The notes: a model not told the origin generated them from the letters alone. A stretch of DNA of 64,000 nt from Kordiimonadaceae bacterium (GCA_017640725.1 JAEPQB010000003.1:608704-672703); one strand, 5' to 3'; positions 8,622 to 18,474 are shown, numbered from the stretch's first letter. Made by a program: numbers and translations.

Positions 8622-9601
8622 TCCTCTATACCCCTGAAACTGGACAACAATTGCTGGACACCATTTGACACCGTTATTTTCCCTGCCCTAATGCCTTCCT
8701 CGACCACCGCCAACTTATCTGAAACGGCGTTGCTCGAATAAAAATCATCTAACAGTCGGTCTCGCACTTGGTTTTTCAGCCACAAAAGCCGCTGCTCCTG
8801 GCGCCTTCCGGCTCTTTCCCCGTTGGCATCCATGATGCGACGATGTTTTTCAATCCGCTCCCATAGCTCCGCTAGGCCATAGCCAGTCAGCCCGGAGCAT
8901 GTCACGACTGGTGGATGCCAGTCCGGGCTGGCATCACTCATAATGTGCAGCGCGGATTTGTATCCATTGACTGCTTGTTTGAGTTTGTCTTCAAATACAT
9001 CTGCTTTGTTTACAGCAACCATATCGGCCAGCTCCAAGATGCCTTTTTTGATACCTTGGAGTTCGTCTCCGGCACCTGGCAGCATTAAAACCAGGAAAAA
9101 GTCGACCATGTCCGCCACCATGGTCTCTGACTGACCGGTCCCAACGGTTTCAACCAAAACAGTACCAAAGCCAGCGGCTTCCAAGATGACAATTGTTTCA
9201 CGAGTGGCCCGTGCTACCCCACCAAGAACGCCTGCGCTGGGACTTGGCCTGATGAAAGCATTCATATCTGCAGACAGTTTGTCCATTCGGGTTTTGTCAC
9301 CCAGAATCGAACCGCCTGTGCGACCACTAGACGGGTCAACTGCTAGAACGGCAACTTTCCGCCCCCGGTCTGTGAGCATAGAGCCTAGCGCTTCGATGAA
9401 CGTGGACTTGCCCACACCTGGCACGCCTGAAATGCCAACACGTTGACTGTTACCTGCATGCGGCAACAGGCGGTGCAGCATTTCCTGCGCTCTGACTTGA
9501 TGGTCTGGGTTACGGCTTTCAACGAGTGTGATCGCCCTTCCAATGAGAGCTCTGTCCCCTGCCCGCACACCTTCATACAGCTGATCAATGGAAGGGAGCA
9601 T
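8618..9601 (-). CDS. meaB: Methylmalonyl-CoA mutase-associated GTPase MeaB
   Basis: G3E-family P-loop GTPase (327 residues) that loads and protects the B12 cofactor of methylmalonyl-CoA mutase. The P-loop GVPGVGKST lies at residues 59-67; the switch and base-recognition elements (VDPSS, ETVGTGQSE, NKAD) are visible, and the C-terminal helical dimerisation arm is present. It lies 8 bases after the mutase large-subunit gene and is surely co-expressed with it. The family is also annotated as ArgK/LAO transport kinase in old records; the mutase context decides for MeaB. It overlaps the convergent amidohydrolase gene by four bases at the stop codons. Confidence 0.94.
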   Translation of the reverse strand: MLPSIDQLYEGVRAGDRALIGRAITLVESRNPDHQVRAQEMLHRLLPHAGNSQRVGISGVPGVGKSTFIEALGSMLTDRGRKVAVLAVDPSSGRTGGSILGDKTRMDKLSADMNAFIRPSPSAGVLGGVARATRETIVILEAAGFGTVLVETVGTGQSETMVADMVDFFLVLMLPGAGDELQGIKKGILELADMVAVNKADVFEDKLKQAVNGYKSALHIMSDASPDWHPPVVTCSGLTGYGLAELWERIEKHRRIMDANGERAGRRQEQRLLWLKNQVRDRLLDDFYSSNAVSDKLAVVEEGIRAGKITVSNGVQQLLSSFRGIED

Positions 9602-9609
9602 ACAAGTCC

Positions 9610-11754
9610 TTATGAATATCCAAGACGGCTGTTGAGTTTTTCGAGCAGCTCTATTGCCGCGTCACTGATAACGGTACCGGGCGGGAAAATTGCTTCCGCA
9701 CCAGCAGCATAGAGCTCATCATAATCTTGCGGCGGAATTACGCCTCCAGCAATTACCATGATGTCTTCCCGGCCAATTTTTGCGAGCTCAGCCTTCAGTT
9801 CCGGGACCAAAGTCAAATGGCCGGCAGCCAAAGAAGATGCACCAATGACATGAACGTCGTTTTCCGCTCCTTGGCGAGCAACCTCTGCAGGTGTTTGGAA
9901 CAATGGACCAATATCGACATCAAAGCCCAGATCTGCGTACCCAGAAGCGACAACCTTCTGGCCGCGATCGTGTCCGTCCTGGCCCATTTTTGCAATGAGG
10001 ATGCGAGGCCGCCGACCATCGTTTTCTGCGAACCCTTCAACAAGCTGCAGCACTTTATCAACTGACTCTGATTTTCCGACTTCCCGCTTGTACACACCTG
10101 TCACCGCTTTGATGTCCGCCTTATGGCGACCATACACCTTCTCGAGCGCAAGGGAAATTTCACCAACTGTCGCCATGTCTCGCGCAGCATCTACTGCTAA
10201 TGCCAGCAAGTTTCCTGTACCGGATTCTGCAGCTTTGCTAAGTGCGTCCAACCTGTTTTGAACCGCACCGTCATCACGCTCCGCACGAAGCTTGTCGAGT
10301 TTAGCCAACTGTGATGCCCTTACTTTGGAGTTGTCTACCTTCAGGACATCAACTTCTTCGGTCTCATCAAGCTGATATTTGTTTACGCCAACAACAGTTT
10401 GACGACCGCTATCGATCCGCGCCTGCGTGCGAGCCGCAGCGTCTTCAATACGAAGTTTTGGGATGCCAGCCTCAATAGCTTTAGCCATGCCACCCTCGGC
10501 TTCAACTTCCTGGATGTGAGCCCAAGCTTTTTCCGCCAGATCTGCAGTGAGGCGCTCCACGTAGTAACTGCCTCCCCAGGGGTCAATCAAATCAGTTGTT
10601 CCCGTCTCCTGTTGGATAAACAACTGCGTGTTTCGTGCTATGCGGGCAGAGAAATCAGTCGGTAAAGCCAAAGCTTCGTCAAGCGCATTTGTGTGAAGCG
10701 ACTGTGTATGGCCATGAGAGGCAGCCATCGCTTCAATGCAGGTGCGCGTGACATTGTTGTAAACATCCTGTGCCGTAAGCGACCAGCCTGACGTTTGACA
10801 ATGTGTCCTCAATGAAAGTGATTTTTCATTCTTGGGATTGAACTGGTTGACCAGTTTTGCCCACAACAGTCGACCAGCCCGCATTTTGGCCACTTCCATG
10901 AAGTAATTCATGCCTATGGCCCAAAAGAAGCTCAAACGGGGAGCAAAAGCATCGACGTCTAAGCCCGCGTCCACGCCTGCGCGGATATACTCCACGCCGT
11001 CTGCCAATGTATAGGCGAGCTCAAGGTCAGCTGTCGCACCGGCTTCCTGCATATGATAGCCCGAGATAGAAATACTGTTGAACTTTGGCATGTTCTGCGA
11101 CGTGAATGCGAATATGTCAGATATAATTCGCATAGAAGGCGCTGGTGGGTAAATGTATGTATTGCGGACCATGAACTCTTTGAGAATATCATTCTGGATT
11201 GTTCCCGAGAGTTTTTCCGGGCTTACGCCTTGTTCTTCTGCCGCAACGATGTAAAGCGCTAAAATGGGCAACACAGCCCCGTTCATTGTCATCGACACAG
11301 ACATTTGGTCGAGCGGTATTTTATCAAACAGCGTGCGCATATCATAAATGCTGTCGATGGCCACACCAGCCATGCCAACATCCCCTGCAACCCGAGGATG
11401 GTCGCTATCATACCCCCTGTGGGTCGCCAGATCGAAGGCCACCGACAGGCCCTTTTGCCCGGCTGCGAGGTTCCTTCTGTAAAAGGCATTCGAGTCCTCT
11501 GCTGTAGAGAATCCGGCATATTGTCGAATGGTCCAGGGCCGCGTTGCATACATCGTTGGATACGGTCCACGAACAAATGGCGCAATACCGGGTAAACCGT
11601 TTGTAAACTGCAAGTCCGCCGTATCTTCTGCAGAATATTTAGATTTGATGGCTATGCCTTCCGGAGACATCCAATCATCAAAAGTTGGTGCTTCAAACTC
11701 GCTGGACGAACTTTGTTTAAGATCTACGCTTGAGAAATCAGGAATGCGGCTCAC
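9610..11754 (-). CDS. scpA: Methylmalonyl-CoA mutase large (catalytic) subunit
   Basis: B12-dependent isomerase converting (R)-methylmalonyl-CoA and succinyl-CoA, the last step of propionate and branched-chain catabolism. Length 714 residues matches the family. The N-terminal TIM barrel binds the CoA ester ([18 protein letters not shown] region), and the C-terminal cobalamin-binding domain holds the lower-ligand motif GHDRG with the following SGYADLG and GGVIPPQDY segments. The start is GTG at 11754, within the GTGA overlap with the small-subunit stop, so the subunits are translationally coupled. The partner is mutA upstream and the chaperone meaB downstream. Methylmalonyl-CoA epimerase and propionyl-CoA carboxylase are not in the window. 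Confidence 0.97.
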   Translation of the reverse strand: MSRIPDFSSVDLKQSSSSEFEAPTFDDWMSPEGIAIKSKYSAEDTADLQFTNGLPGIAPFVRGPYPTMYATRPWTIRQYAGFSTAEDSNAFYRRNLAAGQKGLSVAFDLATHRGYDSDHPRVAGDVGMAGVAIDSIYDMRTLFDKIPLDQMSVSMTMNGAVLPILALYIVAAEEQGVSPEKLSGTIQNDILKEFMVRNTYIYPPAPSMRIISDIFAFTSQNMPKFNSISISGYHMQEAGATADLELAYTLADGVEYIRAGVDAGLDVDAFAPRLSFFWAIGMNYFMEVAKMRAGRLLWAKLVNQFNPKNEKSLSLRTHCQTSGWSLTAQDVYNNVTRTCIEAMAASHGHTQSLHTNALDEALALPTDFSARIARNTQLFIQQETGTTDLIDPWGGSYYVERLTADLAEKAWAHIQEVEAEGGMAKAIEAGIPKLRIEDAAARTQARIDSGRQTVVGVNKYQLDETEEVDVLKVDNSKVRASQLAKLDKLRAERDDGAVQNRLDALSKAAESGTGNLLALAVDAARDMATVGEISLALEKVYGRHKADIKAVTGVYKREVGKSESVDKVLQLVEGFAENDGRRPRILIAKMGQDGHDRGQKVVASGYADLGFDVDIGPLFQTPAEVARQGAENDVHVIGASSLAAGHLTLVPELKAELAKIGREDIMVIAGGVIPPQDYDELYAAGAEAIFPPGTVISDAAIELLEKLNSRLGYS

Positions 11755-13565
11755 GATGCTTCTCCCGCAGGCGTAAGTGCGTCATAGGCGCGCGAAATCG
11801 TCTCAATGACGTTGGCCCCCAAGTGAGCGAAGTCGTCAACACTCGAGCCTTCTGGTGCGGATTTCGCTGGCCCCGCCAAATAAACGCGAGCGCATCCGGC
11901 CCTTCTCAGGGCGTCGGCCAACTCCTTGGCATAGGAGCTATACTGTTCGTCGGTTCCGCAAATTACCGCAATTTGGCTTTTCGACTCTGCAAACTGTTTG
12001 AGGATAATTTCAACAGAGTCTCCACCTTCACCCACAGCGGCTTCCAACCCGCCAGATTCAAAGAAGTTTTTGGCAAACGTTGACCTCGCCGTGAAATCAG
12101 CGGGCGTTCCGATATTTGCCAAAAATACTGTTGGCCTATTCCCAGTGGACGTCATAATCGCGTCGCTTTTGGCACGCAGGTCCTCAAATGCATCAGCAGG
12201 GCGCCTCAATGGAAAACGTGCCGTGGTGCGGTTCCCCGCTCCAGCTGCCAAAACAGCCTCGCCAATGTCAGGGAACTCCGAGACACCTGTGATGGCTGTT
12301 TTTCGGGTTGCGATTGCTTGTAATCGCGATTTTGCGGTTTCTGCGACCTGATCTGCAAAGGACCCATTTTTAAGCGCGGTCACAACTCCTCCCTGTTGTT
12401 CCAGGGACTGAAACGCTTCTACAGCCATTTCAAACATCTGCACTGTAAGGTTTTCAAGCGCAAACGACCCCGCTGCAGGGTCTGTTACCTGCCCTAACTG
12501 GCTCTCTTCAAGCAGCACTATTTGAATATTGCGCGCAATTCTGCGCGAAAATTCATCGGTTGTGCCCAACATCAGGTCATGAGGCAATGTGGTTACCACA
12601 TCAGCGCCGGCAATTCCCGCGGCGAAGCAAGCGGCTGTGCCGCGTAAGATGTTAACCCAGGGGTCTCGACGGGTAATACGGTGAACTGCCGAAACAGCGT
12701 TCAAATGCATCGCCGCGTTAGCCACACCACAAGATGAGAGTATTTGGGCCCAAAGGCGCCGAGCGGCTCTATATTTCGCGATTGTGAGCCAAAGGTTTGC
12801 GTCAGCAGAGAATGTGAACTGAATCTGCGAAGCCCCGATTTCTAGGTCAATGCCGGCTGCTTCCATTGCACGCAAATAAGCTACGGCCGAACTTATTGAA
12901 AACGCGAGTTCCTGAACTTCTGAGCCGCCTGCATTGGCAACCACGGTGCCGTCCGCAACAAACGTTCTAACGTTCGGTTGTTCCTGCGACCACACAGCCG
13001 CCAGGTTCGCTCCCTCTTTGATGGGCCCTTCAAGCTCTTTCAAGTCACCGTGGCGCGCGTAGTTTCCGATAGGGTCAACACCAAGACTGCCGGAAACACT
13101 TCCTTTTTCTAGTTGACGCGTATTCAAAATGTCTCGAAAGGCAGAACAACCAGCTTCGAATTCTGGACCCTGGATTAACGTGAGGGGTACCATCTCCAAA
13201 TAAACGCCATCTAGAGCTACTGAAAGCTGATCTGGGCGAATGCCCTGTCCGTTCGTGGCGATCGTAATGGCGACTGCCGATGCACCGCGTTCCAAGTCAG
13301 TTAGAAGCTCCGTGTTTACTTGCTCAGGATCATTCAACCAGTGTGGTGAAGTGACGAGCCACCCACGCGTGCTTCCAACTGGTTGTGGTGCCGAACCCCC
13401 CGGAACTTCAGTATGCAGTACAGGAAATTCAATGCCATCGGAGGTCTTGCGCTTCATCGCCTTATCAAAGGGTTTGCCTTTGAGGGTTTTTTCAACCAAT
13501 GCCAACCAGTTCGCACTAACCGGAGTGGGAAACTCAGTTGTATCGGCGATTCCACCGTTGCTCAT
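11751..13565 (-). CDS. mutA: Methylmalonyl-CoA mutase small subunit
   Basis: The 604-residue non-catalytic partner of the heterodimeric mutase. It is homologous to the large subunit across the barrel, but at the position of the cobalamin motif it reads [14 protein letters not shown], lacking the Asp-x-His-x-x-Gly lower ligand; this is expected for the beta subunit, which does not bind B12. A strong AAGGAG lies 8 bases before the ATG at 13565. The upstream 65 bases to the permease stop contain a TATAGT that could be a -10, with a poorly spaced TTGCGG before it, so an independent promoter is possible but unproven. Confidence 0.93.
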   Translation of the reverse strand: MSNGGIADTTEFPTPVSANWLALVEKTLKGKPFDKAMKRKTSDGIEFPVLHTEVPGGSAPQPVGSTRGWLVTSPHWLNDPEQVNTELLTDLERGASAVAITIATNGQGIRPDQLSVALDGVYLEMVPLTLIQGPEFEAGCSAFRDILNTRQLEKGSVSGSLGVDPIGNYARHGDLKELEGPIKEGANLAAVWSQEQPNVRTFVADGTVVANAGGSEVQELAFSISSAVAYLRAMEAAGIDLEIGASQIQFTFSADANLWLTIAKYRAARRLWAQILSSCGVANAAMHLNAVSAVHRITRRDPWVNILRGTAACFAAGIAGADVVTTLPHDLMLGTTDEFSRRIARNIQIVLLEESQLGQVTDPAAGSFALENLTVQMFEMAVEAFQSLEQQGGVVTALKNGSFADQVAETAKSRLQAIATRKTAITGVSEFPDIGEAVLAAGAGNRTTARFPLRRPADAFEDLRAKSDAIMTSTGNRPTVFLANIGTPADFTARSTFAKNFFESGGLEAAVGEGGDSVEIILKQFAESKSQIAVICGTDEQYSSYAKELADALRRAGCARVYLAGPAKSAPEGSSVDDFAHLGANVIETISRAYDALTPAGEAS

Positions 13566-13630
13566 GGATTGATCTCCTTAAATCGGAACTTGCGCGGAAA
13601 CTATACAAATTCACTATGAACCGCAATGCT

Positions 13631-14437
13631 TTAGACCGCACTGATCAAGCGCAAGGTGGCAGCAATCAGAAACATGCCAAACGCAATGCTCAATACTGTT
13701 TTTGGAAGCTTATGCGCAACCCGTGCGCCTACAGGGGCCATGAATACGGCAGCCAATGCAACCACCAGAACCGAAGGCCAATGAATGAAACCAATGAACC
13801 CGTCCGGCAAAGCAGCTGTTGCTTCTCCTGCAACTACATACCCCGTGGCTCCGGCAATACTAATGAACAGACCAATAAGCGAAGCTGTTCCGACCGCACG
13901 GTGAATTGGCACACTATACAATGTCATGTAAGGCACGGAAAAACTGCCGCCGCCAATTCCCATAATGGCTGAAAAGAAACCTATTACCGCGGGGTTGAGA
14001 TATTTAAAAACACCTGAAGGCAACGAAGACCCTAGTTTCCAATGGTCAAACGGCAACATCATTTTGACGGCCAAAAATGCAGCCAACGACGCAAAAATAT
14101 ACACGAGCTGCACGGTTTTAAGCGTTGTGGCAAAAAAGCTGCCCGCAACAGACCCCGCGACAATCGCAATAGCCCATGCCTTGGCCAGATCCCAATTTAC
14201 TGCGCCTTTTTTATGATGAGCACGGACGCTTGATATATTGGTGGCGATGATAATCGCAAGAGACGTTCCGATTGCGGCGTGCATTTTCCACTGGTCCGGC
14301 GTACCGAGTTCACCAAACACAAGAAACAGCACCGGAATGGTGACAATACCGCCGCCAATACCAAGCAACCCTGCTAAAAAACCTGACAAAAGGCCTGCGG
14401 CCATCAGCATTAACGCATGTCCGATCATTGGGTCCAT
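13631..14437 (-). CDS. TauE/SafE family sulfite/sulfonate exporter
   Basis: Inner-membrane permease of 268 residues with seven to eight hydrophobic helices, family TauE/SafE, whose members export sulfite, sulfoacetate or other organosulfur anions. Two family repeats are visible, each beginning with a Gly-rich loop (GLLGIGGGIVTIPVL near the N-terminus and IMGIGGGSFSVP in the second half). The frame also allows a TTG at 14443, but ATG at 14437 has AGGAG eight bases upstream and is preferred. It lies between tRNA-Pro and mutA on the same strand. No sulfur-metabolism gene is adjacent, so the exported ion is not predictable. Confidence 0.9.
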   Translation of the reverse strand: MDPMIGHALMLMAAGLLSGFLAGLLGIGGGIVTIPVLFLVFGELGTPDQWKMHAAIGTSLAIIIATNISSVRAHHKKGAVNWDLAKAWAIAIVAGSVAGSFFATTLKTVQLVYIFASLAAFLAVKMMLPFDHWKLGSSLPSGVFKYLNPAVIGFFSAIMGIGGGSFSVPYMTLYSVPIHRAVGTASLIGLFISIAGATGYVVAGEATAALPDGFIGFIHWPSVLVVALAAVFMAPVGARVAHKLPKTVLSIAFGMFLIAATLRLISAV

Positions 14438-14460
14438 AATCAACGCTCCTCACGAACGAA

Positions 14461-14491
14461 AACGCCGCGCCTCTATATGAAGCACGGCGTT
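14461..14491 (-). terminator. Intrinsic terminator after tRNA-Pro
   Basis: Seven-bp stem AACGCCG (14461-14467) pairing with CGGCGTT (14485-14491), extended by a GC pair or two, around an AT-rich loop. Read on the - strand the stem is followed by TTTTCGTT. It lies 5 bases past the tRNA CCA end and just before the TauE/SafE ribosome binding site, so it should separate the two transcripts. The T run is interrupted, which lowers certainty. Confidence 0.6.
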
Positions 14492-14496
14492 TCTTT

Positions 14497-14573
14497 TGGT
14501 CGGGAAGACAGGATTTGAACCTGCGACCCCCACACCCCCAGTGTGATGCGCTACCAGGCTGCGCTACTTCCCG
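14497..14573 (-). tRNA. tRNA-Pro (anticodon GGG)
   Basis: On the - strand the cloverleaf is complete. The acceptor stem is CGGGAAG (14573-14567) with CTTCCCG (14507-14501), then discriminator A and an encoded CCA (14499-14497). The D-arm contains AGCCTGGTAGC. The anticodon stem TCACA/TGTGG encloses loop CTGGGGG, whose positions 34-36 are GGG, reading CCC (and CCU by wobble) proline codons. The T-arm has the standard TTCAAAT loop. Length is 77 nt including CCA. A good promoter lies 30 bases upstream and a hairpin follows. Confidence 0.97.
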
Positions 14574-14603
14574 AAATACAACTGCCTTGAGGCAGAGCGG
14601 CGC

Positions 14604-14632
14604 ACTATAGCCACGCAATATTGCTGGTGCAA
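14604..14632 (-). promoter_or_regulatory. Promoter of tRNA-Pro
   Basis: On the - strand, -35 TTGCAC (14632-14627) and -10 TATAGT (14609-14604) are separated by 17 bases. The predicted start site lies about 25 bases before the tRNA 5' end. Both hexamers match the sigma-70 consensus well. Confidence 0.6.
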
Positions 14633-14680
14633 CAGAAGATCCAAAAATTGTCCGTCAACACATTGTGGTACAACGCAGAA

Positions 14681-15094
14681 TTAAGAAAGTCTGTCCCGGA
14701 TGTTTTTTAACCGAGAAATAATTGCTTCAATTTTACCATCGGCCAAATGGTTTGCTTCAGGCGAAGGAGAAGTTTCAACAGGCGCCACAAGTTCCACTAC
14801 TTGTTCCAAGGTTGCTTTAACGCCTTGAGATTTAAAGAGTTTTTGCACACCCCTTATGGTGTAACCGTCAGAATGAAGTAGTTTTTTGATGGCAGAAAGC
14901 ACCCGCACGTCGTCGGGTCGGTAATACCGACGATTACCGCCTCGCTTGAGAGGCTTAATCTGCGTGAATTTGCTTTCCCAAAACCTCAGTACATGTTGAG
15001 GCAGGTCCAGTTCTTCCGCCACTTCCGAAATAGTCCTGAACGCTTCGCGACTCTTGGTGCCCCGAATGCGCCCTTCACTATCGGTCGAATTCAT
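14681..15094 (-). CDS. MerR family transcriptional regulator
   Basis: DNA-binding protein of 137 residues with an N-terminal MerR winged helix-turn-helix (about 18-85): [21 protein letters not shown] and the RGGNRRYY wing motif are recognisable. The C-terminal part is short, without cysteines or a ligand-binding domain, as in the small conserved alphaproteobacterial MerR that follows ihfA. It begins 18 bases after the ihfA stop and is certainly in the same operon. The tRNA-Pro gene comes next but has its own promoter. Target genes are unknown. Confidence 0.88.
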   Translation of the reverse strand: MNSTDSEGRIRGTKSREAFRTISEVAEELDLPQHVLRFWESKFTQIKPLKRGGNRRYYRPDDVRVLSAIKKLLHSDGYTIRGVQKLFKSQGVKATLEQVVELVAPVETSPSPEANHLADGKIEAIISRLKNIRDRLS

Positions 15095-15112
15095 AGCGTG
15101 TGGCTCCAGCCG

Positions 15113-15400
15113 TTAGCTGTTGATACGGTCCTTCATGACCTGACTTGGACGGAAAACAAGAACCCTGCGCGGAGCAATGGGAACTTCCTCGCCGGTCTTT
15201 GGGTTACGACCCATGCGTCCATTTTTTTGACGAACCAGGAAACTGCCAAAAGACGAAACTTTGACATTTTCGCCTTTCACCAAGCAGGAGGCTACCTCTT
15301 CCAAAACAGATTCCACCAAGTCTGCAGACTCGTTTCTCGAAAGACCAACTTCTTCATAGATTGCTTCTGTTAGGTCTGCCCGCGTCAAAGTAGAACTCAT
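15113..15400 (-). CDS. ihfA: Integration host factor alpha subunit
   Basis: DNA-bending nucleoid protein of the HU/IHF family, 95 residues. The alpha-subunit features are clear: an N-terminal dimerisation helix pair ([20 protein letters not shown]), the KVSSFGSF segment, and the DNA-intercalating arm with [12 protein letters not shown]. It should pair with IhfB, which is not in the window. AGGAAGGGGGG precedes the ATG. In many alphaproteobacteria fabH stands directly upstream between plsX and ihfA; here there is only a 145-base non-coding gap that contains a promoter. Confidence 0.96.
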   Translation of the reverse strand: MSSTLTRADLTEAIYEEVGLSRNESADLVESVLEEVASCLVKGENVKVSSFGSFLVRQKNGRMGRNPKTGEEVPIAPRRVLVFRPSQVMKDRINS

Positions 15401-15435
15401 GGTGCCCCCCTTCCTGTTGCATGAAACACACTAGA

Positions 15436-15464
15436 AAACTACTGCAGCGCCATAAACGAGTCAA
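15436..15464 (-). promoter_or_regulatory. Candidate ihfA-merR promoter
   Basis: On the - strand, -35 TTGACT (15464-15459) and -10 TAGTTT (15441-15436) are 17 bases apart, placing transcription start roughly 30 bases before the ihfA ATG. The -35 is near perfect and the -10 moderate. This would give ihfA an expression unit independent of plsX. Confidence 0.5.
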
Positions 15465-15545
15465 TCGTCACCACCCACCACAACTGCAAAAAGTGGCTAT
15501 TTGAAAGTGACTTACACGTTTTTTTTATAGTGAAATCGCTAGAGG

Positions 15546-16607
15546 CTAAGAAGAAACCGTTTCTTTAGAAGCCTCAGATGTGTCCTCGTCCAAAGAAATT
15601 TCCTGGAGATTCTCACTGATCAAGCGGATCAGATCATTTTGGGCCATATCAATTGCTGAAGTTACGGCAGAAGCGAAACCATGGGCATTTGCACCGCCGT
15701 GGCTCTTCATCACAAGTCCATTGAGGCCCAAAAACACGCCGCCATTGTGATTGTTTGGGTCCATATGGTCGCGAAGCGACTTTAGGCCATGCTTTGCTAA
15801 CAAATATCCAAGTTTCGTCATAATCGTCGACCTGAAGGCTCGGCCCAACAAATCGGTTACCAACCGAGCAGTACCTTCCGCCGTTTTAAGCGCAATATTG
15901 CCGGTAAAGCCATCGGTAACAACCACGTCAACCGCACCGGTCGCGATGTCGTTACCCTCTACAAAGCCAGCAAATGTTAGCGGCAAGTGTTTGGCGCCCC
16001 TGAGAACATCCGCGGCAGCTTTGATACTATCTTTACCCTTGAGGTCTTCCACGCCCACATTCAACAGCGCTACGCTAGGCTTGGACAGTCCCAAGACGGT
16101 ATTGGCGTACGCAGCGCCCATGATCGCGAACTGCACTAAATTGTTGCTGTCACATTCAACGTTAGCGCCAAGGTCAAGCATGACACTCTCGCCGCGAAGT
16201 GTAGGCATAGGCGACACAAGTGCCGGCCTATCGATCCCTGGCATTGTTCGCAGCATGAACTTAGACAACGCCATCAATGCACCAGTATTACCAGCAGAAA
16301 TCGCCACTTCTGCCTCATCATCTTTGACGGCCTGGATGGCCAAACCCATTGATGACTGGCGACCCCTTCTAAGGGCCTGTGACGGTTTGTCATCGCTAGA
16401 AACGACTGAGTCAGTGTGAACGATATCGCTTGCGGCACGCAGCTCTGGATGCCCTTCAAGCAAAGGCTTGATTGCGGATTCCACCCCAAATATCAGGAAT
16501 TTTGTATCCGGATATAGCGTTCTGGCTTGAGCAACGCCTTCAATTACCATGCCCGGAGCGTGGTCACCGCCCATTGCATCTACTGCGATCGTAATTTTCT
16601 TAGCCAC
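15546..16607 (-). CDS. plsX: Phosphate acyltransferase PlsX
   Basis: PlsX converts acyl-ACP to acyl-phosphate, the acyl donor for glycerol-3-phosphate acyltransferase PlsY in phospholipid synthesis; a peripheral inner-membrane enzyme. The 353-residue product starts with the diagnostic KKITIAVDAMGGDHAPG and carries the expected GNTGALMA, DLGANVECD and GFTGNIALK segments. It follows yceD by 88 bases, the standard yceD-plsX pairing. The partner gene fabH is missing downstream. The C-terminal Glu/Ser-rich tail (last 15 residues) is not conserved. Confidence 0.97.
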   Translation of the reverse strand: MAKKITIAVDAMGGDHAPGMVIEGVAQARTLYPDTKFLIFGVESAIKPLLEGHPELRAASDIVHTDSVVSSDDKPSQALRRGRQSSMGLAIQAVKDDEAEVAISAGNTGALMALSKFMLRTMPGIDRPALVSPMPTLRGESVMLDLGANVECDSNNLVQFAIMGAAYANTVLGLSKPSVALLNVGVEDLKGKDSIKAAADVLRGAKHLPLTFAGFVEGNDIATGAVDVVVTDGFTGNIALKTAEGTARLVTDLLGRAFRSTIMTKLGYLLAKHGLKSLRDHMDPNNHNGGVFLGLNGLVMKSHGGANAHGFASAVTSAIDMAQNDLIRLISENLQEISLDEDTSEASKETVSS

Positions 16608-16695
16608 TCAGTCACTCACTTCATTTATTTATGCACGAAGACTTATTTACTTCGGAGCGCATTTGCGTCCGACAATAAAGGTTTAAGGATTGAAC

Positions 16696-17244
16696 TCAAG
16701 ATTTGTCCCTTAATTCCGCCAAGGCAGCAAAAGGATTAGGCTTTTTCCCAATTTCTTCGTTAGCCGTGAAATTGCCACCAGCGACGGGCCTGACTTCAGC
16801 TCCTGCCACACGAGGATACGGGTTCATCATGACCGAAAGAGTCTGCGCGACTATTTCCCCCAAATTCACAACATCCCCTTCCAGCGCATCATAATCCGGG
16901 GCTTCCGGATCTGCATAGACTTCATCTTCGTCAAAGGCTGCTGCCTGCTCGGGAGAAACGAGTAATAATTCGAACTCTTCATCCAGGGTTTCAGGAACGT
17001 CGCCCAAAGTGACGACACATTGTTGTACCAACGTTGCCTTTAGATTCCCATTTATCACAATGCCTTCGCCGTGACGTTGTTTGGCAATGGTAACAGCGGC
17101 TTCCAGGCTATCCAGCTGAACAATCTTGAAACGGTCGGCCAATTTGCTTTTTTGGCTCGCCGTGGCCGCTATCGAAAAGGTTTTCGGTTCCCTTTCAATT
17201 TCTTCTACACTCAACTGAAATTCTAAATTCTCAGTTTTTGTCAT
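16696..17244 (-). CDS. DUF177 (YceD) family protein
   Basis: Protein of 182 residues of the YceD/DUF177 family, which in E. coli and plants is tied to 23S rRNA accumulation. Seen: the central acidic segment with LEGDVVNLGEIVAQTL, followed by NPYPR, the usual signature of the family. E. coli YceD has cysteines further downstream; this version has only one Cys, in the central QQCVVTLGDVPETL segment. It sits between the cytochrome bc1 chaperone gene (39 bases upstream) and plsX, the normal alphaproteobacterial order. rpmF, the usual neighbour in gammaproteobacteria, is absent. Confidence 0.88.
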   Translation of the reverse strand: MTKTENLEFQLSVEEIEREPKTFSIAATASQKSKLADRFKIVQLDSLEAAVTIAKQRHGEGIVINGNLKATLVQQCVVTLGDVPETLDEEFELLLVSPEQAAAFDEDEVYADPEAPDYDALEGDVVNLGEIVAQTLSVMMNPYPRVAGAEVRPVAGGNFTANEEIGKKPNPFAALAELRDKS

Positions 17245-17283
17245 AAGATCTCCATGTCACTGCCTTATAAACTGGCAGCAGGC

Positions 17284-17826
17284 CTAAGATAAATCCGCAT
17301 AAATACAATCAGTTAATGACCAAGCCTGGGTATCAATAGCATTCAAAGAACAAAGTTGCTTCCAAAAATACCTCGCGAAATGCGAAGATCCGCTCTCGCC
17401 AGCAAAATCGATATTTCTATCAATGATTGCTGCGACCAGCTCAGTTGTTTTTGTTTCATCGTCGGCAGCTATAGCTGCTTCATATGAATTTAACCTGCCA
17501 AGCATCCCAGCACCAACTTTTTTCATTTGTTTGCCAATGCTCATATCGCCGATGCCCAGTTCCCTCAAACTTCGGTCCATGTCCCTGATCAACAATTCCT
17601 GAACATCGCGGCGAAGCGTTTCCGAACCTGCCAAACCATTCAAAAAATGATCAAGCAAAGCCAAGTGTAGAAGGATAACCTCAAATCGTCCTTCCATGTT
17701 GTCAGGTGCATTAAACGGGGACCTAAAAAACGCTGGTTTCCGAGCCTGGTCTATCAGCTGCACATAGAGAGTGTGTGCGTCATGGTCTGCTTGTGTTGGG
17801 CCAAATAATGATTTGAGGAACTGCAT
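17284..17826 (-). CDS. Ubiquinol-cytochrome c chaperone family protein (CBP3-like)
   Basis: A 180-residue protein of the CBP3/UQCC1 family. The mitochondrial members chaperone newly made cytochrome b during assembly of the bc1 complex; the bacterial role is inferred from that. Recognisable segments: FEVILLHLALLDHFL, MDRSLRELGIGDMSIGKQMKK and the ...LNSYEAAI stretch, which form the conserved helical core. No signal peptide, so cytoplasmic or membrane-associated. It is the first gene of the - strand unit with yceD and plsX and is divergent from the bamE-type gene, with 156 bases between. Confidence 0.88.
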   Translation of the reverse strand: MQFLKSLFGPTQADHDAHTLYVQLIDQARKPAFFRSPFNAPDNMEGRFEVILLHLALLDHFLNGLAGSETLRRDVQELLIRDMDRSLRELGIGDMSIGKQMKKVGAGMLGRLNSYEAAIAADDETKTTELVAAIIDRNIDFAGESGSSHFARYFWKQLCSLNAIDTQAWSLTDCIYADLS

Positions 17827-17910
17827 GATCTAAATACTGCCCCATTTCCTGATAATAATGAGCAAGGTTGAAAGGCTTGCATATGATTTGGGCCGCAATA
17901 ACACGGGCAC

Positions 17911-17939
17911 TTGCACTAATCAATGCTGCCCGCTATGAA
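17911..17939 (+). promoter_or_regulatory. Promoter of the bamE-like gene
   Basis: TTGCAC (17911-17916) and TATGAA (17934-17939) are separated by exactly 17 bases. A start site near 17946 leaves a leader of about 37 bases before the ATG at 17983. This also excludes the upstream in-frame ATGs at 17923 and 17935, which lie in or at the edge of the promoter. Confidence 0.55.
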
Positions 17940-17982
17940 TGCTTCGGGCACAGCCTATGTATCGCGTAATTGGAATGACTTC

Positions 17983-18474
17983 ATGAAGACATCTTCTATT
18001 CTTAAACTTAGCTTGGTTGCTGGCACCCTGTTCGCCACTACCGCTTGCGGAAACTCGCGGGAAATCCGCGGTTATGTTTTCGACAAAGAACTGGCAGATG
18101 CTATTTTGCCAGGCGTTGACAACCGGGACTCCGTTTTGACTACGCTCGGCAACCCAACAATGCGCGGCACATTTGATCAGACCACTTGGTATTATGTTTC
18201 TACCAAAGTTCGGGTCCGCCCTGTGTTTTGGCCTGATGCAAAGGAACACCGGGTCTTAATTGTTGGGTTCAATGACCGCGGTATTGTAGACACTGTCAAC
18301 AATCTGGACCTCAGCGATATGCGCGAAGTTGTGACCGTAAAAGACAAAACCGCGACACGTGGCCGAGAGCAGAATTTCTTCGAGCAAATCTTCGGCAGTA
18401 TCGGTCGCTTTGGTGGCGCCGGGCCTGGAAGGGGCCAAGGCCAGCAAGGCCCTACCCGCGGGCCAAACGGCTAA
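17983..18474 (+). CDS. bamE: Outer-membrane assembly lipoprotein BamE/OmlA family
   Basis: Small outer-membrane lipoprotein, accessory subunit of the BAM complex that inserts beta-barrels. From the ATG at 17983 the product has 163 residues: a basic start, a hydrophobic core and lipobox TTAC with the lipidated Cys at about residue 22. The SmpA/OmlA fold follows, including the GNPTMRGTFDQTTWYYVS segment typical of the family. The C-terminus is a low-complexity Gly/Pro/Gln tail (GPGRGQGQQGP) of about 25 residues, not part of the domain. The longer open frame from 17923 is rejected because it would start inside the promoter and hide the signal peptide. Confidence 0.9.
   Translation: MKTSSILKLSLVAGTLFATTACGNSREIRGYVFDKELADAILPGVDNRDSVLTTLGNPTMRGTFDQTTWYYVSTKVRVRPVFWPDAKEHRVLIVGFNDRGIVDTVNNLDLSDMREVVTVKDKTATRGREQNFFEQIFGSIGRFGGAGPGRGQGQQGPTRGPNG

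Noticed and set aside
13538-13972. Open frame of 144 codons on the + strand
   Set aside because: It lies opposite mutA/TauE-SafE, has no homology-like pattern, and is rich in Cys, Asn and His as expected of an antisense shadow.
15751-16419. Open frame of 222 codons on the + strand
   Set aside because: Complete antisense of plsX; no ribosome binding site or family pattern.
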